A stretch of DNA of 64,000 nucleotides from CBDIDH01 sp965277595 (GTDB taxonomy: Bacteria; Planctomycetota; Planctomycetia; Isosphaerales; Isosphaeraceae): NCBI GenBank assembly GCA_965277595.1, contig CBDIDH010000002.1:2480001-2544000 (forward strand), given 5' to 3'. How positions within the stretch are numbered: the stretch's first letter is position 1; each line of letters opens with the position of its first letter. Shown here one piece after another: positions 60,348-64,000 of the stretch. The position numbers and the translations under genes are program-made. The notes under the pieces were generated by a model. The model ran no database searches and had not been told where the DNA came from. It saw only the letters and a list, made by a program, of their open reading frames with translations.

Positions 60348-61916
60348 TCAAGCCTCGTCGGCCCAGGCCGCATCAAGCCGGGAACGTAGGGCCGAGGCGG
60401 CAAGGCGAGGGCTGGCGGCGCGCGTGATCGAGGAACTGACGGCGATCCGCGAGGCTCCGGCCGAGAGAACGTCGTCGAGGTTCTCGGCGTTGATCCCGCC
60501 AATCGCGAACCAGGGAAGATTCGTCAACTCGGTCGCGGCGCGGACGTGAGCGAGACCGGCGAGGTTGTCAAAATCCTTGGTCTGGCTCGCGAAAATAGGG
60601 CCGACGCCGAGATATCCCGCGCCTGAAAGCACTGCCTGATCAATCTGGCCGCGATCGTGCGTCGAGACGCCGATCAACATGGCCGGGCCGACGATCCGGC
60701 GGGCGTCGCGGACCGAGACGTCGTCCTGACCGAGATGAACGGCATCGGCCGAGGCGAGCCGGGCGAGGTCGGGTCGGTCGTTGACGATGAACCGAGCACC
60801 CGCCCGCGCCGTGAGGATGCGGACCTCGCGGGCGCGTCGGAGCCATTCGCGATCGGTCACGTTTTTTTCACGAAGTTGAATCACGTCGGCACCCCCGGCG
60901 AGGGCCTCGTTGACGAGCCAGGTGAGCGTGCCGAGGGTTGGCTCGCCACCGAGGAGAACCATGAGTCGGCTCGTGCCAAGGACCCGCGCGGACGCCGCCG
61001 CGGTGAGCGTGAGCTTTTCGAGTGTGTAAACGTCGTAGCGGAGGACCTCAAACCGGCCGGCGAGCCAGACGTCGACGAGCTTGGCGTATTCTTCAAGGGA
61101 ACGGAGCGCCTCGGCGGTGCGTTTGAAGTTGGCCGAGAGGATGGCCCGGGGGTTTTCGCGGGTCTGCTCGGCGGCGGTCATGATGTGCGTGCCGACATCG
61201 CCCCGGGTGTCGCGCGCGGCGATCAGGTGGTCAAGGTCCAGGCCGGAAAGAGCCTCGGCAAGGCGATGGCGGACCTCCTTGAGGCGGCGGGTCAGGCCGG
61301 AGTCGTCGAGGACGAACCGGGCGTAATCTTCAACAACGCGGAGCCCCTCGCGGGCACGGTTGGCCGAAGCGTCGAGGATGCGGTCGAGGTCAACCTCGCG
61401 CGCCGACTCGCCGAGATTCAAAGGCGCGATCCCTTTCGGAAATGGCAACGGCGCCGCCTCGGCCTCGGTCGATTCTTCAAGCTGACGCGTGATCGCATCA
61501 GGCGGTAGACCCGCCGAAGCGAGCGCCTCGGCGATCGGGCGATTGGTGGTGACGAGGCCCGTGAGAAGGTGCTCGGTACCGACGGGTCGGCCGCGATCGA
61601 CCGCGTGAGCCCGCGACGACGCGGCGGTCAGGGCCGTGCGAAGCGACGCGGAGATCGGCAGGCGATCGATCGGCAAAGGCTCGGCAAGTTCCAGGTCTTC
61701 GACGCTTGGTTCCCAGGCCTTCGCGCCGATGGAGGCGAGAACGATCGAGGGGTCGAGGCCGAAGCCGTTGAGAATCTCGGCGGCCTGGCTTTCGGACTCA
61801 TCCACGAGCGCGGCGAGGAGGTCGACAGGTTCAATCGCCGCGGCGCCTCGACGATGCGCCCTGGCTTCCGCTCGGTTCAAGGCTCTCTGGACGCCGGCAG
61901 TGCTGGATTCAAGCAT
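60348..61916 (-). CDS. thiE: Clp_N-ThiD2-ThiE three-domain fusion (thiamine phosphate synthase)
   Basis: A 522-residue fusion. Residues 1-150 are two Clp N-terminal (Clp_N) repeats (VQRALNRAEARAHRRGAAAI, LLAALVDESESQAAEILNG, GTEHLLTGLVTTN), as in ClpA/ClpC adaptors. Residues of about 170-310 are a ThiD2-like domain (ILDASANRAREGLRVVEDYA). Residues of about 320-515 are ThiE, thiamine-phosphate synthase, joining HMP-PP and thiazole phosphate: GADVIQLREKN, IVNDRPDLA, HLGQDDVS, GVGPIF and AIGGI are visible. ThiD2 plus ThiE fusions are known, but the added Clp_N module is unusual. Cytoplasmic. It reads divergently from the glutathione peroxidase gene; the 147-bp gap carries a purine-rich repeat and no TPP riboswitch-like structure I could see. 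Confidence 0.88.
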   Translation of the reverse strand: MLESSTAGVQRALNRAEARAHRRGAAAIEPVDLLAALVDESESQAAEILNGFGLDPSIVLASIGAKAWEPSVEDLELAEPLPIDRLPISASLRTALTAASSRAHAVDRGRPVGTEHLLTGLVTTNRPIAEALASAGLPPDAITRQLEESTEAEAAPLPFPKGIAPLNLGESAREVDLDRILDASANRAREGLRVVEDYARFVLDDSGLTRRLKEVRHRLAEALSGLDLDHLIAARDTRGDVGTHIMTAAEQTRENPRAILSANFKRTAEALRSLEEYAKLVDVWLAGRFEVLRYDVYTLEKLTLTAAASARVLGTSRLMVLLGGEPTLGTLTWLVNEALAGGADVIQLREKNVTDREWLRRAREVRILTARAGARFIVNDRPDLARLASADAVHLGQDDVSVRDARRIVGPAMLIGVSTHDRGQIDQAVLSGAGYLGVGPIFASQTKDFDNLAGLAHVRAATELTNLPWFAIGGINAENLDDVLSAGASRIAVSSSITRAASPRLAASALRSRLDAAWADEA

Positions 61917-61925
61917 GGGAGTTCA

Positions 61926-61985
61926 GGGGAAGAGAGTTAGGGCAAAGGGCAAAGGGCAGAGGGGGAAGGGGGGGAAAGGACAGGC
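61926..61985. repeat. Purine-rich GGGCAAAGGG repeat
   Basis: Three tandem GGGCAAA/GGGCAGA units then GGGGGAAGGGGGGGAAAGGAC in the divergent gap between thiE and the glutathione peroxidase gene. It is followed by TTGATTTTGAAAAGAGC, the module also found at 53931. Confidence 0.85.
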
Positions 61986-62063
61986 GCGCTTGATTTTGAA
62001 AAGAGCGAATGGCCATGATGAACGGGTTGTCCCGAATTCGCCACGTTGAGGAAACCGCCTATC

Positions 62064-62651
62064 ATGACCTATCGAATCGCTGCCTTGATCGTGCCGGCCG
62101 TTGGGCTCTTGCTGTCGGTCTCTGGGGCCCTGGCCGCGGACGCATCGAAGAAACCGGCCTCGGTGCTTGACTTCTCCGTCAAGGACATCGACGGCAAGAC
62201 CGTCGACCTGAGCAAGTATCGCGGCGAGGTCTTGCTGATCGTCAACACGGCGAGCAAGTGCGGATACACGCCGCAATACAAGGGGCTGGAAGCGACTTTT
62301 GAAAAGTACAAGGCGAAGGGTTTTGAGGTTCTCGCCTTCCCCGCCAATGAATTCGGCAACCAGGAGCCCGAGGCCGACCCGAAGATCAAGGAGTTTTGCA
62401 CCTCGAATTACAACGTCACCTTCCCCTTGTTCTCGAAGATCGTGGTGAAAGGGCCTGGCATTCATCCCGTTTACCAGTTCCTGACCAGCACGGACTCCGA
62501 CCCCAAGTTCGCCGGGCCGGTCGGCTGGAATTTCGCCAAGTTCCTCGTCAATCGCAAGGGGGAAGTCATCGCCCGGTTCGGATCGGCCGACGCCCCCGAG
62601 TCGCCCAAGGTGACCGAGGCGATCGAAGCCGCGCTGGCCGAGCCGAAGTGA
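62064..62651 (+). CDS. Exported glutathione-peroxidase-family protein
   Basis: A 195-residue exported peroxidase with a signal peptide (AALIVPAVGLLLSVSGALAA). The thioredoxin-fold core has VNTASKCGYTPQYKGLE (peroxidatic Cys), FPANEFGNQEP (Gln) and GPVGWNFAKFLVNRKG (Trp/Asn), the Cys-Gln-Trp-Asn tetrad of GPx. Bacterial family members generally reduce hydroperoxides using thioredoxin or other thiols rather than glutathione. ATG 62064 follows GAGGA at 11 bases; TTG at 62046 is a poor alternative. It is convergent with the adaptor gene, with a hairpin between. Confidence 0.92.
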   Translation: MTYRIAALIVPAVGLLLSVSGALAADASKKPASVLDFSVKDIDGKTVDLSKYRGEVLLIVNTASKCGYTPQYKGLEATFEKYKAKGFEVLAFPANEFGNQEPEADPKIKEFCTSNYNVTFPLFSKIVVKGPGIHPVYQFLTSTDSDPKFAGPVGWNFAKFLVNRKGEVIARFGSADAPESPKVTEAIEAALAEPK

Positions 62652-62691
62652 TTGTGAGCATCTGACAGAATAAAGAAAAGAAACAACATCG

Positions 62692-62729
62692 ACCCGGTTT
62701 CCGAACGTGCTTGCGCGCGGAAGCCGGGT
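62692..62729. terminator. Terminator hairpin between convergent genes
   Basis: A 12-bp stem (ACCCGGTTTCCG / CGGAAGCCGGGT, one G-T wobble) with a 14-base loop, between genes ending at 62651 and 62770. Confidence 0.75.
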
Positions 62730-62769
62730 TATTTCCTTTCGAACGACTGCTCGTCGTGGGTCGAATTAA

Positions 62770-64000
62770 TCATCCCTGGGGACGACTGAAGGGGCGGGCC
62801 TCGGCGACAGATCGAACCGGAGCGTCAAGCTGGTCGGGACGCGCGAGGACGCGGTCGCCGGGAACGACTCCCGAGAGGATTTCCATGTAATTCGTGTCCG
62901 ACTGGCCGACCTTGAGCTCGCGCCATTGCGGAACGTTTGATCCGGCCGGAACCACCGCCGCGTACGGGATTTCGTGGAAGAAGCGGACGGCCTGAAGCGG
63001 AAGACGCGTGACCTTGTGGGGCGGATCGACCTGGAAGGTCACCTCGGCGCTGAGGCCGGGGCGGAGGTCGTCAAACCCGCCCGAATCAATCTCGACGGTC
63101 GCGTAATAAACGCGGACGTCCTGTCCCGATCGACCCGTCGGCGCGGGGATCGGCGTGATGCTCTCGACGGTTCCCATCATCGGCCGATCGGGAAAAGCGT
63201 CGACAAGAATCCGGGCCTTCTGGCCGATCCGGATCGCCGAGACCTTGGATTCGTTGATCCGGGTGCGAACCTGCATGTGGTTCGGGTCCGGCAGGTTGAT
63301 CAGGGCCTGGCCCTGGCGGACCGTGACCCCCTGATCGATCGGGTTCTGGGTCTGGCCCCAGTTGTTGGCCACGTTCGCGTAAACGACGATCCCGTCGCGA
63401 GGAGCGCGCAAGGTGCAGTTCGAGACCATCAGTTCCAGACGCCGGAGTCGGTCGCTTTCCAGTTGAAAGACCGAGTCCTGCGCGAGCTTGTCGGCCTTGA
63501 TGGCCTCGATCTTGGCGAGGAGGTTCTTTTTGAGCCGGGGACCCGTGTAAAGTTCGAGGCGCGAGAGCATTTGCTGGGCTTCGTGCTCGGAGAGTCGGGC
63601 CTCTTCGTAACCGTCCAGGTCGGCCTTGACCTGAGCGGCCGACCGATAGCCCTTGGCCTGGGTCTGGCGCGACCAGTCGAGGTTCTTCTTGGCGCGATCC
63701 GTATCGATGGCGCAGGTCGTGACGTACTGGCGAAGGAGCTGCATGTCTTGCGGATAGATGCCGTCGCGGTATTCCTCGTAAGTGATCTGATTGACATCCA
63801 GGATCGCCCCGGCCTGATCGACGAGGGCCTTGGCTTGCTCCCAGCGGATCTTCTGCGCCTGCACCTCATCGCGGAAGGCGGCGGAATCCAGCTCGCAGAC
63901 AACCTGACCCGCCTTGACGCGTGTGCCTTCGGGCAGGATGGAGATGATTCGGGTTGAACCGGGTTTCTCGGCGTTATTGGGATCACCACCACGTCCACCG
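62770..64000 (-). CDS. Periplasmic adaptor (HlyD/RND type), truncated by window edge
   Basis: About 410 residues of a membrane-fusion/adaptor protein, with its N-terminus beyond the right edge. Visible parts: a lipoyl half-motif (GTRVKAGQVVCELDSAAFRD), a coiled-coil hairpin (KALVDQAGAILDVNQITYEE to RLELYTGPRLKKNLLAKIEA), the second lipoyl half (CTLRAPRDGIVVYANV), and beta-barrel and proximal domains (RIGQKARILVDAFPDRPMMG, GDRVLARPDQ). It would link an inner-membrane transporter to an outer-membrane channel, or be part of a macrolide/ABC or RND export system. No transporter partner is visible in the window because it ends here. Stop at 62770. Confidence 0.88.
   Translation of the reverse strand, partial: GGRGGDPNNAEKPGSTRIISILPEGTRVKAGQVVCELDSAAFRDEVQAQKIRWEQAKALVDQAGAILDVNQITYEEYRDGIYPQDMQLLRQYVTTCAIDTDRAKKNLDWSRQTQAKGYRSAAQVKADLDGYEEARLSEHEAQQMLSRLELYTGPRLKKNLLAKIEAIKADKLAQDSVFQLESDRLRRLELMVSNCTLRAPRDGIVVYANVANNWGQTQNPIDQGVTVRQGQALINLPDPNHMQVRTRINESKVSAIRIGQKARILVDAFPDRPMMGTVESITPIPAPTGRSGQDVRVYYATVEIDSGGFDDLRPGLSAEVTFQVDPPHKVTRLPLQAVRFFHEIPYAAVVPAGSNVPQWRELKVGQSDTNYMEILSGVVPGDRVLARPDQLDAPVRSVAEARPFSRPQG

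Noticed and set aside
61917..62063. TPP riboswitch upstream of thiE
   Set aside because: The gap is short, purine-rich, contains repeats, and shows no CTGAGA/ACCTGA-type core that I could find.

Overview
The window is GC-rich (roughly two thirds G+C by eye), carries no recognisable tRNA, rRNA, transposase or CRISPR array, and looks like chromosomal DNA of a planctomycete, most likely of the Isosphaeraceae type. The reasons are family content: a SpoVG with an inserted zinc ribbon directly behind ispE, sulfatases, a DUF1080 sugar hydrolase, ThiD2-ThiE fusion, many secreted or lipidated proteins of unknown function, and intergenic DNA full of short purine-rich and ATGACC-type repeats. The taxonomic call is inference from gene content, not from a marker gene.

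Bases 1-11873 form one co-directional signalling block: a hybrid CheA kinase, a PatA/PixG-like response regulator (4-bp ATGA overlap), two coiled-coil proteins, a formylglycine-enzyme-fold protein that lacks one catalytic cysteine, a zinc-ribbon P-loop GTPase, a protein resembling the N-terminal domain of GTPase-associated protein 1 (GAP1-N2), and a REC-PAS-GGDEF-EAL protein. This is the strongest candidate for an undescribed system: a chemosensory phosphorelay, a GTPase switch and a cyclic-di-GMP output placed side by side.

Bases 12169-29412 are mixed: two hypothetical proteins, a GT4 glycosyltransferase, two ArsR-type regulators with lysine/alanine-rich tails (15619 and 24788), a FAD monooxygenase, an active-looking sulfatase, an asparagine-synthetase-like protein without the glutaminase cysteine, a DUF1080 hydrolase, small basic or membrane proteins, and a GAF-alpha-glucan phosphorylase fusion. 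Bases 29710-38377 carry a 1680-residue secreted glycoside hydrolase 2 family protein, a sulfatase-fold protein whose catalytic residues are replaced, and a large Pro/Ala-rich lipoprotein.

Bases 38714-50447 hold a cyclic-nucleotide-binding protein, an amino-sugar pair (PIG-L deacetylase and NagB), a lipoprotein with a degenerate transglutaminase fold, a GT-C membrane glycosyltransferase, a membrane pseudokinase, translation factor IF-1, a glycine-zipper protein, a membrane protein, an RNase HII variant and a 25-residue lipoprotein. Bases 50511-64000 are housekeeping: ParA-type ATPase, IspD, an alpha/beta hydrolase, SpoVG and IspE (MEP isoprenoid pathway), a TPR-like protein, a PEBP protein, oligoendopeptidase F coupled to a secreted beta-propeller, a Clp_N-ThiD2-ThiE fusion, a glutathione peroxidase and the C-terminal part of a periplasmic adaptor that runs off the right edge.

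Many intergenic spaces, above all between convergent genes, contain palindromic elements built from two recurring modules (ATGACCGATGACC-like and GGGCAAAGGACAAAG-like). They probably serve as bidirectional terminators, and they are spread like a REP or MITE family.
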